A program made the position numbers and the translations under genes. Below are positions 27,644 through 37,840 of a stretch of DNA of 64,000 nt, piece after piece; within the stretch, counting starts at the first letter, position 1, and every line of letters begins with the position of its first letter. The stretch spans positions 1,426,001-1,490,000 of the forward strand of contig NZ_SNXY01000006.1 in assembly GCF_004362745.1 (NCBI RefSeq). Reading direction: 5' to 3'. The notes beneath the pieces are model-generated. The model saw only the letters and a list, made by a program, of their open reading frames with translations. It did no database searches and was not told where the DNA came from. Origin of the DNA: Oharaeibacter diazotrophicus. Lineage in GTDB: Bacteria; Pseudomonadota; Alphaproteobacteria; Rhizobiales; Pleomorphomonadaceae.

Positions 27644-27911
27644 TGGAGTTCCCCCCCTGACGGCAATCGAGGACCGCCGCGGAACGGCGCGCCCTGAGGC
27701 CCGCCCTTTTCCACGACGACGAAGACGGGGATAATATGAACGATGCATCCGGGAATGGGAACGGCGTCGCCGTCGATCGGCCCCTCCTCGACCGGGCCAC
27801 CCTCGTCCACCGCACCGCAGCAAAAATCGCGATGGGACGAACTTAACGGCGTGTTCATGGCCTCCGCATACACTGTGAAACACGCTTCTACGATGCGGTG
27901 GCGGAGCAGTG

Positions 27912-28982
27912 ATGACGCAGCGCGAAGAGTTCCAGCGCACGATCGGCTACGGCGAAGCCGCGATCGGACAGCTGCGCCGCAACGAGATTCCCGCCTACCC
28001 GCGAAACTACGAGCTCTGGTACTCGTATTGCGCCGGATTCAACCATGCCTTGAACAAGGCGGTCAACGACATCCTGCGCGCCCGCGGCACCATCACGCCG
28101 GAAGAGATCAACGCGATCTACACCCGCTTCCTGGCCCCCTCGCGGCTGGGTGACCGCATCGAGGAGGTCGGCGGCAAGATCTCCGAGGAGATCAACGCGG
28201 TGGTCGCGGCGATGGAGCAGACCATCTCCTCCAACGCCCGCTACCGGGCCTCGCTGAGCGCCTCGACCACGGAACTCTCCGGCGCCACCGACGCCGAGCG
28301 CATCCGCGCCATCGTGCAGGCGCTGATCGTCGCGACCGAGGACACCGAGTCGACCAACCGGCTGCTGGAGACGCAGCTCGCCGACAGCCGCAAGCAGATC
28401 GCCGACCTCCAGGAGAGCCTCGACGCGATCCGCTTCGAGAGCCTGACCGACGAGCTCACCACGCTCGCCAACCGCAAGCACTTCGATCAGTCGATCGAGC
28501 GCGCCGTCGAACAGGCGCGCGACAGCGACGACGGCTTCTCGCTGCTGCTCACCGACATCGACCACTTCAAGACCTTCAACGACACCTACGGCCACCAGAC
28601 CGGCGACCAGGTGCTCCGCCTCGTCGGCCTCGCGACCAAGCAGAACGTCAAGAGCCACGACGTCGCCTGCCGCTACGGCGGCGAGGAGTTCGCGATCGTC
28701 CTGCCGCGCACCAGCCTGGACGCCGCCCGCACGGTGGCCGACCACATCCGCGTCGCGGTGATGTCGAAGGAACTGGTCAAGCGCTCGACCGGCGAGAATC
28801 TCGGCTACATCACCATCTCGATCGGCGTCTCCACCTACCGCCGCGACGACACGGTGCAGAGCCTGATCGAACGCGCCGACGCCGCGCTCTACCTCGCCAA
28901 GCGGACCGGCCGCAACCGGGTCTGCACCGAGCGCGACCTCGAAGTGTCCGACCGCCGCGCGCCCGCCGGCCGCGTCGCCTGA
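27912..28982 (+). CDS. diguanylate cyclase with GGDEF domain
   Basis: 356 residues. The C-terminal GGDEF domain (about 180-335) has FESLTDELTTLANRKHFDQ, DIDHFKTFNDTYGHQTGD, and the active site RYGGEEFAIVLPR (Gly-Gly-Glu-Glu-Phe near residue 256); the synthesis loop DxxxD-like I-site is not evident. Residues 1-120 are helical (EEFQRTIGYGEAAIGQLRRNEIPAYPRNYELWYSY), an N-terminal domain often found in alphaproteobacterial cyclases and likely sensory. Residues 120-175 form a coiled coil. It makes c-di-GMP in the cytoplasm. The 3' end overlaps the convergent comEC gene by 94 bases. Confidence 0.9.
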   Translation: MTQREEFQRTIGYGEAAIGQLRRNEIPAYPRNYELWYSYCAGFNHALNKAVNDILRARGTITPEEINAIYTRFLAPSRLGDRIEEVGGKISEEINAVVAAMEQTISSNARYRASLSASTTELSGATDAERIRAIVQALIVATEDTESTNRLLETQLADSRKQIADLQESLDAIRFESLTDELTTLANRKHFDQSIERAVEQARDSDDGFSLLLTDIDHFKTFNDTYGHQTGDQVLRLVGLATKQNVKSHDVACRYGGEEFAIVLPRTSLDAARTVADHIRVAVMSKELVKRSTGENLGYITISIGVSTYRRDDTVQSLIERADAALYLAKRTGRNRVCTERDLEVSDRRAPAGRVA

Positions 28983-31156
28983 CATACCCGGCCGCCCGAC
29001 CACGGGCGGCGCGACGGCGGCAGCGCCCTACCCTCCTCCACGAGATCGACGGTGCCGTCGCCGCGGCGGCCGATCGAGTAGGTGACCGCCCCGGCGTCCC
29101 CGAGCACCCCGGCGTCGACCACGGTCGTCGTCGCCGCGCACCACGGCGGCGCCGGCAGGCCCGACACCACCACGTCCGCCGCGAGGCATTCGTCGCCGAA
29201 GGCGATCGGGCGGAACACGACCGCCAGCCGGGCCCGGCCGCCGGGGCCGGCGAGGATGCACGCGTCCGGATCGCAGGCGACGCCGGCGGCGAGCGAGGTG
29301 TCGTCCGGCCGGCGCGGATCGCCGAGGGCGGCGAGCCAGAGCGAGGCCTCGAAGTCGCCGGGCTTGCCGACCAGCGCCAGCCCGCCTTCGGCGCGCGTCA
29401 CCAGTGCGCCGCGCCCGTCGGCGGCGACGACGAGATCGAAGCCGCCTCCGAGCGGGCCGATCGCGGCGCCGATCAGCACCAGCGGCAGCCCGAACAGCCG
29501 CGCCCGCCGCCGCCACAGCAGCATCCACAGCCCGCCGGCGACCACCAGCAGCGTTCCCGCCAGCAACGGCCGGCCGATCACCCCGCCCGACGGCGTCCAT
29601 GCCGCGGCGACCTCGGCGATCGCCGTCATGCCGTCGATGCCGGCGCCCATCACCTGGAGCGGCCAGCGTTCCAGCCCGAGCGGCGCGGCGAAGGCGGTGG
29701 CGACGGCCGCCGGCATGATCACGAAGCTCACCAGCGGCGTCGCGGCGAGGTTGGCGAAGAGCCCGAGCGGGGCGACGCGGTTGAAATGGTGCAGCGCGAT
29801 CGGCGCGGTCGCAATGCCGGCGATCAGCGAGGTCGCCAGCGACAGTCCGATCCACTTCACGGCGGTGTCGAAGGCGCGGACGGCGCGGTTGACGTCCGGC
29901 ATCTCGTCGCGGCCGATCCAGGGCCGGAGCACCTCGAAGCCGGCGACCAGCGCGACCACCGACGCGAAGGACATCTGGGCGCCCGGATCGAGCACCGCCT
30001 CGGGCTGCAGCAACAGGATCGCCAGCGCCGCCACCGCCACCGTGCGCAGCGACATCGCCTGCCGGTCGAGCAGCACGGCGGCGAGCGTCACGCCGATCAT
30101 GATCGCCGAGCGCTGGGTCGGCACGCCCATGCCGGAGACGACCAGATAGCCGGTGGTGCCGGCGAGTGCCGCCGCCGCCGCGATCTTCTTGACCGGCCAG
30201 TGCAGCACCGCCCGCGGGATCGCGGCGAGCAGCGCCCTGAGCCCGGCGAACAGGCAAGCCGCCACCAGCGCCATGTGCAGGCCGGAGATCGACAGCACGT
30301 GGCTGAGGCCGGAGATCCGCATGGCGTGGTCGGTTTCGGGGTCGATCGCGCCGCGGTCGCCGACGATCAGCGCCGCCGCGATCGCGCCGGTGTCGCCGGG
30401 GAGGATCTCGCGGATCCGCCGCGACACCCGCTGCCGGAAGTCCTCGACGGCGAGCGCCGCGGCGGTCGCCATGTCCGGCTCGGGCACGGCGGCGAGCGGC
30501 ACCGGCCGCCCGAGCGCGAAGCCGACGGCACCGACGCCCTGGAACCACGCGACGCGCGCGAAGTCGTAGCCGCCCGGGATCAGCGGTCCCGGCGGCGGGC
30601 CGAGCCGGGCGGACATCGACAGGCCGCTGCCCGGGCGCGGCGGACCGTCGAGGCCGCGCACCGTCACCCGCACGCGCCGCGGCAGTCCGGCACGCGGGGC
30701 CGGATCGATCCGCGTCGGGCGCAGGATCACCCGGAAGCCGCGGCCCTCGCGGTCCTCGACGCTCTCGACCACGCCCTCGAGTTTCACGGTGCGCTGGCGT
30801 TCCGGCCGCGGCGTCGCCGCGAGCCACGTCGCCGCGTCGGCGACCGCGACGCCGGCGACGACCAGGAGCGCGAGCACGAGCGCGGTGCCGAGCCGCCGCC
30901 GTGCCGCGGCGACCACGGCGGCCACCGCCGTCGCGAACGCGAGGCCGGCGACGATCCGGCCGTCCGGCTCGAACGGCAGCACGAAATAGAGCGCCTCGCC
31001 GAGCCCGAGCGCGACCGGCGTCCACAGGAAGCCGCGGCCCTCGTCGAGGTCGCGGGCGAAGTCGGCGACCGCGGCGCGGAGCCACGCGGACGCCGCGCCG
31101 GCTGCCCGTCGCGGCCACGCCCCTCCGCGGCGTCGCTCCCCGGCCGCCCCCGCCAC
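28889..31156 (-). CDS. comEC: ComEC/Rec2 family DNA uptake channel
   Basis: 755 residues. An N-terminal DUF4131/OB-like region (about 60-240) with LEGVVESVEDREGRGFRVIL precedes the competence channel domain (about 250-530), marked by GDRGAIDPETDHAMRISGLSHVLSISGLHMALVA and VPTQRSAIMIG. The C-terminal part (about 560-755) is a short, degenerate metallo-beta-lactamase region lacking the HxHxDH motif, as in many alphaproteobacterial ComEC proteins. It moves single-stranded DNA across the inner membrane. The GTG at 31156 sits behind GGCGGAGGC. The last 31 residues are encoded antisense to the end of the GGDEF gene. Confidence 0.88.
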   Translation of the reverse strand: MAGAAGERRRGGAWPRRAAGAASAWLRAAVADFARDLDEGRGFLWTPVALGLGEALYFVLPFEPDGRIVAGLAFATAVAAVVAAARRRLGTALVLALLVVAGVAVADAATWLAATPRPERQRTVKLEGVVESVEDREGRGFRVILRPTRIDPAPRAGLPRRVRVTVRGLDGPPRPGSGLSMSARLGPPPGPLIPGGYDFARVAWFQGVGAVGFALGRPVPLAAVPEPDMATAAALAVEDFRQRVSRRIREILPGDTGAIAAALIVGDRGAIDPETDHAMRISGLSHVLSISGLHMALVAACLFAGLRALLAAIPRAVLHWPVKKIAAAAALAGTTGYLVVSGMGVPTQRSAIMIGVTLAAVLLDRQAMSLRTVAVAALAILLLQPEAVLDPGAQMSFASVVALVAGFEVLRPWIGRDEMPDVNRAVRAFDTAVKWIGLSLATSLIAGIATAPIALHHFNRVAPLGLFANLAATPLVSFVIMPAAVATAFAAPLGLERWPLQVMGAGIDGMTAIAEVAAAWTPSGGVIGRPLLAGTLLVVAGGLWMLLWRRRARLFGLPLVLIGAAIGPLGGGFDLVVAADGRGALVTRAEGGLALVGKPGDFEASLWLAALGDPRRPDDTSLAAGVACDPDACILAGPGGRARLAVVFRPIAFGDECLAADVVVSGLPAPPWCAATTTVVDAGVLGDAGAVTYSIGRRGDGTVDLVEEGRALPPSRRPWSGGRVCQATRPAGARRSDTSRSRSVQTRLRPVRLAR

Positions 31157-31666
31157 GCCCGCCTCCGCCCTGCCCGTCGTCGGGTGATCCTAGGCCATCC
31201 CCGCGCCGGATTGAAACGTGCATCGCCGCGGTGGCGCGCGCCGGTTGCGACGTGGAGCGACGGTTTCGGATCGCGGAAGCGTCGACACCGTGTCGGGCGG
31301 CCAGGCTGACGTTGGCGGAAGCGGGACGCCCGGCGGCCGGCCTGTCGCAGCGCAGCAGCCGGCAGCACGGCCGGAGGTGGCGCCTCGCGGCGGTGCCGCC
31401 GGCGCGAGCTTCACGTCCTCGTGCCCGAGTCGCGGACGGAATCGCGCGAACACGTTCGATTCTCACGAAGTTTGCGCGATTTCCCGCCTGTTTTCTCGAC
31501 CAACGGCGAATGCCGATTCCAGGCTGGCGTCCTTGCTGCCCATGCGTTTTTCCGCTACGCACAATGACAGAAGCGCACACCCTGGATGCGTGTTTACGCT
31601 TACGTAAACGTAAGAACTGGGTAGGACGTCCGCTTCCCGGGAAAACCCGTCTGGAGGTCAGAAGGA
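31157..31666. other. divergent intergenic region between comEC and gltA, no gene seen
   Basis: 510 bases. The frames present are shadows without ribosome sites. In many relatives gltX or lexA lies near this position; neither is here. The gltA promoter and a compound inverted repeat (31592-31614) are at the right end. Confidence 0.5.
31592..31614 (+). promoter_or_regulatory. overlapping inverted repeats upstream of gltA
   Basis: GTTTACG-CTTA-CGTAAAC and CTTACG-TAAA-CGTAAG overlap, both perfect. The core TTACGTAAACGTAA resembles operators of MerR-type regulators such as LiuR. It lies 53-75 bases before the gltA start, in a position to block or activate transcription. The regulator is not in the window. 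Confidence 0.5.
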
Positions 31667-32959
<1,293 letters not shown>

Positions 32960-32980
32960 CCGGCACGCGCGCATCGACCG

Positions 32981-33019
32981 ACACGACGAGGGCGCCCCAC
33001 CGGGCGCCCTCTCTCGTGT
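32981..33019 (+). terminator. terminator of gltA, also facing lpxB
   Basis: The stem GAGGGCGCCC/GGGCGCCCTC encloses a 4-base loop (CACC), extended by ACACGA/TCGTGT outside it. It starts 21 bases after the gltA stop and serves the convergent lpxB end as well. Confidence 0.75.
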
Positions 33020-33121
33020 CGGCGGCGGACGGCCGGAGGTGCGTTGGCCGACCGGCTGCGGGCGTACGACGACGGCGGCTCGGCGAGGCCCGATGGCGGA
33101 TGTGCGGTGGCGGCGAAACGC

Positions 33122-34336
33122 TCAGCGGGCCGCGGGTGCCGGTAGCTGCCCAGCCGCCGTCCGCAGCACGATCTCCGCCGCGACGTCGGCGGCGCGGGGC
33201 TGGTCGGGCGGGGCCATGACGTCCCAGAGCTCGGCGAAGGCGTCCTCCTGGGCGCGCCGCTCCGGGCCGTCGGTGAACAGCGGCGCCAAGTCGGCGGCGA
33301 GAATCTCGGCGGAGACGTCTGGATCGAGGTGGTCGGGCACGATCTTGCGGCCGAGCACGATGTTGGCGAGCACCATCGAGCCGACCTGGACCTGCCCGGG
33401 GATCCGCCGGACGATCTCGGTGACGATCCGGAACAAGGGATCGCGCCGATAGGCCACCACCATCGGCACACCGGCGAGCGCCAGTTCCAGCGTGACCGTG
33501 CCGGAGGTTGCGAGCGCGACGTGGGCGCGCCGGAAGGCGGCGAATTTCTCGGCCTCGCCGGTCACCACGGTCGGCGGCACGGCCCAGCCGGCGCTCTCGC
33601 GGCGGATGCGGTCGGCGAGGCGCGGCACCGCGGGAATGGTGACGTCGAAGACGAGCCCGGCGGCGGCGAGCCGCGCCACGGTCTCGCCGAACACGCCGAG
33701 CATGCGATCGATCTCGCCGCCGCGGCTGCCCGGTAGCACGAGCAGCGACGGCCGCGCGGCCGCGTCGACCGGCGGGCGCTCGCCGGCGGCAGGCAGCAGC
33801 AGCTCCGGCGCGTCGGTCAGGGGATGGCCGACGTAGGTGGTCGGCGGGCCGCCGAGCTTGGCGTGCACCGCCGGCTCGAACGGAAACAGCGCCAGCAAGT
33901 GGTCGACGTAGGCCGCCATCCGTTTCGCCCGCCCCGGCCGCCACGCCCACACCGTCGGCGAGACGTAGTCGACGATCGGGATCCCCGGGCGCTTCTTGCG
34001 GATGCCCTTGGCGACGCGATGGGTGAAGTCGGGGCTGTCGACGATCACGACCACGTCCGGCTCGGCCGCGACCGCGGCGTCGATCGTCTCGCGGATCCGG
34101 CGCAGGATGGTGCCGAGCCGCGCCAGCACCGGGCCGATGCCCATCACTGCGATGTCGTGCAGCGGGAACAGGCTGGAGAGCCCGTAGGTCGTCATCCGCG
34201 CGCCACCGACGCCGGTGAAGCGGACGCGGCCGCCCGTGTGGCGGATTAGCGCCTCCATCAGCCGGGCACCGAGCTGGTCGCCGGATTCCTCGCCGACGAC
34301 CAGGAACACCTCGAGCACGCCGTCGGCCCGGCTCAT
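33122..34336 (-). CDS. lpxB: lipid-A-disaccharide synthase
   Basis: 404 residues of glycosyltransferase family 19. It joins UDP-2,3-diacylglucosamine to lipid X to give the lipid A disaccharide, at the inner membrane. FLVVGEESGDQLGARLMEAL (residues about 11-30) is the N-terminal GEASGDxxGA motif, here GEESGDQLG. DSPDFTHRVAKGIRK, DYVSPTVWAWRPGRAK and FPFEPAVHAKLG are conserved. The GSRGGEIDRML motif near residue 205 and ATSGTVTLELALAGVPMVVAYR complete the UDP-sugar site. The start overlaps the lpxI stop (ATGA). Last gene of the lipid A operon. Confidence 0.95.
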   Translation of the reverse strand: MSRADGVLEVFLVVGEESGDQLGARLMEALIRHTGGRVRFTGVGGARMTTYGLSSLFPLHDIAVMGIGPVLARLGTILRRIRETIDAAVAAEPDVVVIVDSPDFTHRVAKGIRKKRPGIPIVDYVSPTVWAWRPGRAKRMAAYVDHLLALFPFEPAVHAKLGGPPTTYVGHPLTDAPELLLPAAGERPPVDAAARPSLLVLPGSRGGEIDRMLGVFGETVARLAAAGLVFDVTIPAVPRLADRIRRESAGWAVPPTVVTGEAEKFAAFRRAHVALATSGTVTLELALAGVPMVVAYRRDPLFRIVTEIVRRIPGQVQVGSMVLANIVLGRKIVPDHLDPDVSAEILAADLAPLFTDGPERRAQEDAFAELWDVMAPPDQPRAADVAAEIVLRTAAGQLPAPAAR

Positions 34337-35199
34337 GGCGCCGCCCCGTCGACGCCGGCGAGGAACAGCCGCGCCGCGTCGGCCGCGGCGACGGTGGCGG
34401 CGCGATCGACGATCATCACCCGCCCCGCCTCCACGGCGATGCCGCCGAGCCCGGCGGCGACCGCGGCCTCGACCGTGCGCGGGCCGATCGTCGGCATGTC
34501 GACGCGCAGGTCCTGCTGGGGCTTGGCCGCCTTCACCAGCACGCCGGACCGCGCGGGCGCCTTCAGCCGGCCGCGGGCGCGCAGGTCCGCGACCCGCTTC
34601 AGCATCTCGTCGGTGCCCTCGATGCCCTCGAGCGCCACCACCCGGCCGCCGACCGCGATCGAGGCCTGCCCGACGTCGAGCCCGCCGAGCGCTCGCGCCG
34701 CCTCGAAGCCGCGGGCGACGTCGAGCCGGGCGGCGTCGTCGGGCGCGTGGCGGCCGAGCACGCCGGCGGCGGCCACCAGCTCCGGCGCGATCGCATGGGC
34801 GCCGGTGACGGCGTAGCCGCGGTCCTCGAAGAAGCGCACGACGTTCTTGAGCACGGTGTCGTCGCCGCCGACCATCAGCGACAGGATCTTCGGCAGGCTG
34901 AGCACGGCGCCGAGGTCGACCCGGATCGAGGTGAAGTCCGGCCGGTTGACCGCGCCGCAGATCACGATCTCGCCGACCTTCTCGCGCACCAGCAGGTCGA
35001 ACAGCCGGCCGATCTCGCCCCAGCGCACCCAGTGGTGCGGGAAGGCCTGCACGGTGGAATCGGCCTCGCCGGCGATCGCCATCACCACCACCGGACGCCC
35101 CGCCGCGACCGCCGCGCGGGCGACCGCCGGCGGCACCGAACCGCCGCCGGCGATGATGCCGAGCGTCGGACGGGCCGGATCGGGAGCCGGGCGCGCCAT
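34333..35199 (-). CDS. lpxI: UDP-2,3-diacylglucosamine diphosphatase, LpxI type
   Basis: 288 residues. LpxI replaces LpxH in alphaproteobacteria and hydrolyses UDP-2,3-diacylglucosamine to lipid X. Family landmarks are LGIIAGGGSVPPAVARAA (residues about 13-30), ICGAVNRPDF (near 80), SLMVGGDDTVLKNVVRFFEDRGY (near 107-129), GLDVGQASIAVGGRVVALEGIEGTDEML, and CRxG-type VKAAKPQQDLRVDMPTIGPRTVEAA. The stop overlaps the lpxB start and its start abuts the lpxA stop, so the three are coupled. Confidence 0.95.
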   Translation of the reverse strand: MARPAPDPARPTLGIIAGGGSVPPAVARAAVAAGRPVVVMAIAGEADSTVQAFPHHWVRWGEIGRLFDLLVREKVGEIVICGAVNRPDFTSIRVDLGAVLSLPKILSLMVGGDDTVLKNVVRFFEDRGYAVTGAHAIAPELVAAAGVLGRHAPDDAARLDVARGFEAARALGGLDVGQASIAVGGRVVALEGIEGTDEMLKRVADLRARGRLKAPARSGVLVKAAKPQQDLRVDMPTIGPRTVEAAVAAGLGGIAVEAGRVMIVDRAATVAAADAARLFLAGVDGAAP

Positions 35200-36002
35200 C
35201 AATCCTCGCCGCTGCGCTCGCGCGGCGTCGTGATCGCACGGTCGCCGCCGGCACGGATGAAGGCGATCACCTTGTCGACCAGCGGCGAGCCGCCGAACTC
35301 GGCCGCGACCCGGTCGACCCGGGCGGCCAGCGCCTCCTCGCCCTCGAACAGCGCCTTGTAGGCGCCGCGCAGCGCGTGGACGTCCTCGCGCGCATGCCCG
35401 GCGCGGCGCAGGCCGACGAGGTTGAGGCCGCCGAGCCGGGCGCGGTTGCCGATCACCGTGCCGAAGGGGATGACGTCGTTCTCGACGCCGGCCATGCCGC
35501 CGACGAAGGCGCCCTCGCCGATCCGGACCCACTGATGCACCGCCGACAGGCCGCCGAGGATGGCGTTGTCGGCGATCTGGACGTGGCCGGCGAGCGTGGC
35601 GTTGTTGACCAGGATGACGTTGTCGCCGATCCGGCAGTCGTGCGCGACGTGCGCGCCGACCATGATCAGGCAGCCGGCACCGATGCTGGTCAGCATGCCG
35701 CCCCCCTCGGTGCCGAGGTGGATCGTCGCGTTCTCGCGGATCACCGTGCGCGCGCCGATCTCGAGCCGGCTCGGCTCGCCGCGGTACTTGAGGTCCTGCG
35801 GCACCATGCCGACGGCGGCGTAGGGGAAGATCTCGGCCGCCGCGCCGATCGTGGTCCGCCCGCCGATCACCGCGTGCGAATGCACGACGACGCCGTCGCC
35901 GAGGCGCACGTCCGGCCCGATCACGGCGAAGGGCCCGACGGAGACGCCGATGCCGATCTCGGCGGCGCCGTCGACGATCGCGCTGGGATGGATGCTGCTC
36001 AT
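35199..36002 (-). CDS. lpxA: acyl-ACP--UDP-N-acetylglucosamine O-acyltransferase
   Basis: 267 residues. Transfers R-3-hydroxyacyl from ACP to UDP-GlcNAc, the first lipid A step. The left-handed beta helix is visible as hexapeptide repeats from IHPSAIVDGAAEIGIGVSVGPFAVIG to VRIGEGAFVGGMAGVENDVIPFG. The catalytic histidine lies in IMVGAHVAHDCRIGDNVILVNN (near residue 122). The C-terminal helices begin after GLNLVGLRRAG. The length is normal. It lies 131 bases downstream of fabZ with a separate leader. Confidence 0.96.
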   Translation of the reverse strand: MSSIHPSAIVDGAAEIGIGVSVGPFAVIGPDVRLGDGVVVHSHAVIGGRTTIGAAAEIFPYAAVGMVPQDLKYRGEPSRLEIGARTVIRENATIHLGTEGGGMLTSIGAGCLIMVGAHVAHDCRIGDNVILVNNATLAGHVQIADNAILGGLSAVHQWVRIGEGAFVGGMAGVENDVIPFGTVIGNRARLGGLNLVGLRRAGHAREDVHALRGAYKALFEGEEALAARVDRVAAEFGGSPLVDKVIAFIRAGGDRAITTPRERSGED

Positions 36003-36133
36003 CGTGTTCCTTCCGCCCCGCAGGGCCGGCCGCCGCGCCCGTGCGGCGCGCGCCCCTCGCGCGGTGGTATACCGTCCCCCGGGCGCCGGGTCACCGCACG
36101 TCGTGTTGCACGACGTAACGTGTCCGCCCGCCC

Positions 36134-36610
36134 TCAGCCGACCAGCATGGCGCTGAGTTCGGCCTCGGCGACCTTGGCGCCCGACACCTTGGCCTCGCAG
36201 GCGAACCACCACATGTTGCCGCGCTGCTTCAGCTTGCGCACGTGGTACTCGACGACGTCGCCCGGCACGACCGGCTTGCGGAACTTCACCTTGTCGATCG
36301 TCATGAAGTAGACGACCCGGTCCGGGTTCGGCCCGCGCGAGGCGACGCAGATCGCGCCGGCGGTCTGGGCCATGCCCTCGATCATCAGCACGCCCGGCAT
36401 CACCGGCTGGCTGGGGAAGTGACCCTGGAACTGCGGCTCGTTCATGGTCACGTTCTTGATGCCGACGGCGGAATTCTCGCCGTCGATGTCGACGATCCTG
36501 TCGACCAGCAGGAACGGATAGCGATGCGGCAACGCCCGCATCAGCCCCATGATGTCCATCGACGTCAACGTCTTCGGCGGCGTCGCGGCGCCCGTCTCCT
36601 GCTCGCTCAC
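36134..36610 (-). CDS. fabZ: 3-hydroxyacyl-ACP dehydratase FabZ
   Basis: 158 residues, hot-dog fold. It dehydrates 3-hydroxyacyl-ACP in fatty acid synthesis. The catalytic motif is [13 protein letters not shown] (His near residue 29), with [26 protein letters not shown] holding the Glu near 81. The start is GTG at 36610, overlapping the lpxD stop (GTGA), with AGAGGGAA before it. The 17-residue N-terminal extension ([17 protein letters not shown]) is common in this family in Hyphomicrobiales. Its place in the lpx operon balances acyl supply between phospholipid and lipid A. Confidence 0.96.
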   Translation of the reverse strand: MSEQETGAATPPKTLTSMDIMGLMRALPHRYPFLLVDRIVDIDGENSAVGIKNVTMNEPQFQGHFPSQPVMPGVLMIEGMAQTAGAICVASRGPNPDRVVYFMTIDKVKFRKPVVPGDVVEYHVRKLKQRGNMWWFACEAKVSGAKVAEAELSAMLVG

Positions 36611-37656
36611 GATTCCCTCTCTCCCTTGGTCGCCGCCGCCAGACGCTTCAGGGCGGTCTGCTCGCGCATCCAGCCCCGGATCGGCTGGGCCGGCACGCCG
36701 ACCCAGCGTTCCCCGGCGGGAACATCGTCCTTCACCGAACTGGCCCCCGAGATCTGGGCCCCCGCCCCGATCTTCAGGTGACCCGCGATCCCGGCCTGCC
36801 CGCCGAGCGCGACGTAGTCGCCGAGCTCGGTGGACCCGGAAATGCCCGTCTGCGCCACCAGCACGCAGTGACGCCCGATCGTCACGTTGTGGCCGATCTG
36901 CACACCGTTGTCGATCTTGGTGCCCTCGCCGATCACGGTGTCGCGGTTCGAGCCGCGGTCGATCGTGGTGTTGGCGCCGATCTCGACGTCGTCCTGGATC
37001 ACCACGCGCCCGATCTGCGGCACCTTGAGGTGCCCGCCCGCGCCCATGGCGAAGCCGAAGCCGTCCTGTCCGATCCGGACACCCGCGTGGATGGTGACGC
37101 GGTTGCCGACGAGGGCGTGGGTGACGCTGGCGGTCGGCCCGACGAAGCCGTCGCGGCCGAAGCGCACGCCGGCACCGATCACCGCGTTCGCCGAGATGCG
37201 CGTGCCCGCGCCGATCTCCGCGCCGGCACCGATCACCGCACCGGGCTCGACGGTGACGCCGTCCTCGAGGCGCGCCGTCGGGTGTACGTGGGCGGCCGGC
37301 GAGACGCCGTCGTCGCCCCAGGGCCCCTTCAACCGGGTCGCGTCGGGGAACAGCCGCTGCATCACCAGCGCGATCGCCCGATAGGGCTGCGCCGCGACGA
37401 TCACCGCCGTGCCCGCGGGCGCGGCCGCGGCGTGCTTCTCGGCGGCGATGCAGGCGGTGGCGGTGGTCGCCTTGAACTGGGCGAGATAGCGCGGGTTCTC
37501 GAAGAAGGTGAGGTCGCCGGGGCCGGCCTGGTCGAGCGGCGCGACCCGGTTCACGGTGGCCGCCGGGTCGCCGGACGCGAGCCGACCGCCGACGAGGCGC
37601 GCGACCTCGGCGAGATCGAGCGGGCCGGACGGGCGGAAGAAGACGGGATCGGTCAT
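36607..37656 (-). CDS. lpxD: UDP-3-O-acylglucosamine N-acyltransferase
   Basis: 349 residues. It adds the second hydroxyacyl chain (N-acylation) in lipid A synthesis. The N-terminal uridine-binding domain (about 1-110) has [20 protein letters not shown]. The beta-helix (about 110-300) shows hexapeptide repeats such as [26 protein letters not shown] and [22 protein letters not shown], with the catalytic His in [23 protein letters not shown]-type sequence near residue 260. A helical C-terminus follows. The ATG at 37656 is supported by position. It lies 184 bases downstream of bamA, with a terminator hairpin between. Confidence 0.96.
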   Translation of the reverse strand: MTDPVFFRPSGPLDLAEVARLVGGRLASGDPAATVNRVAPLDQAGPGDLTFFENPRYLAQFKATTATACIAAEKHAAAAPAGTAVIVAAQPYRAIALVMQRLFPDATRLKGPWGDDGVSPAAHVHPTARLEDGVTVEPGAVIGAGAEIGAGTRISANAVIGAGVRFGRDGFVGPTASVTHALVGNRVTIHAGVRIGQDGFGFAMGAGGHLKVPQIGRVVIQDDVEIGANTTIDRGSNRDTVIGEGTKIDNGVQIGHNVTIGRHCVLVAQTGISGSTELGDYVALGGQAGIAGHLKIGAGAQISGASSVKDDVPAGERWVGVPAQPIRGWMREQTALKRLAAATKGERES

Positions 37657-37790
37657 CGCTGAGACGGTTCCGGGGCTCGGGCGGGCCGGGATCGGCCGAC
37701 GGTGCGGCGGTTCGAGAACCGCCCTCCCCGCCCGGCCGACCGAACCGAAAGGGCGGCGACCCGCCGCACTCCGCAGCCTTCATAAACAGA

Positions 37791-37818
37791 ACGGCCGCCG
37801 CGGTGAAGCGACGGCCGT
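37791..37818. terminator. hairpin terminator between bamA and lpxD
   Basis: ACGGCCGCCGC and GCGACGGCCGT pair across GGTGAA with one wobble. On the bamA (minus) strand the stem is preceded by an A-tract and followed by TCTGTTTAT. It would end or attenuate bamA transcription before lpxD. Confidence 0.6.
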
Positions 37819-37840
37819 GTCTTTTTCCAAGGGGGAGAAC

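Noticed and set aside
31157-31666. gltX or lexA fragment between comEC and gltA
   Set aside because: Position is suggestive in relatives, but no frame carries motifs of either protein.
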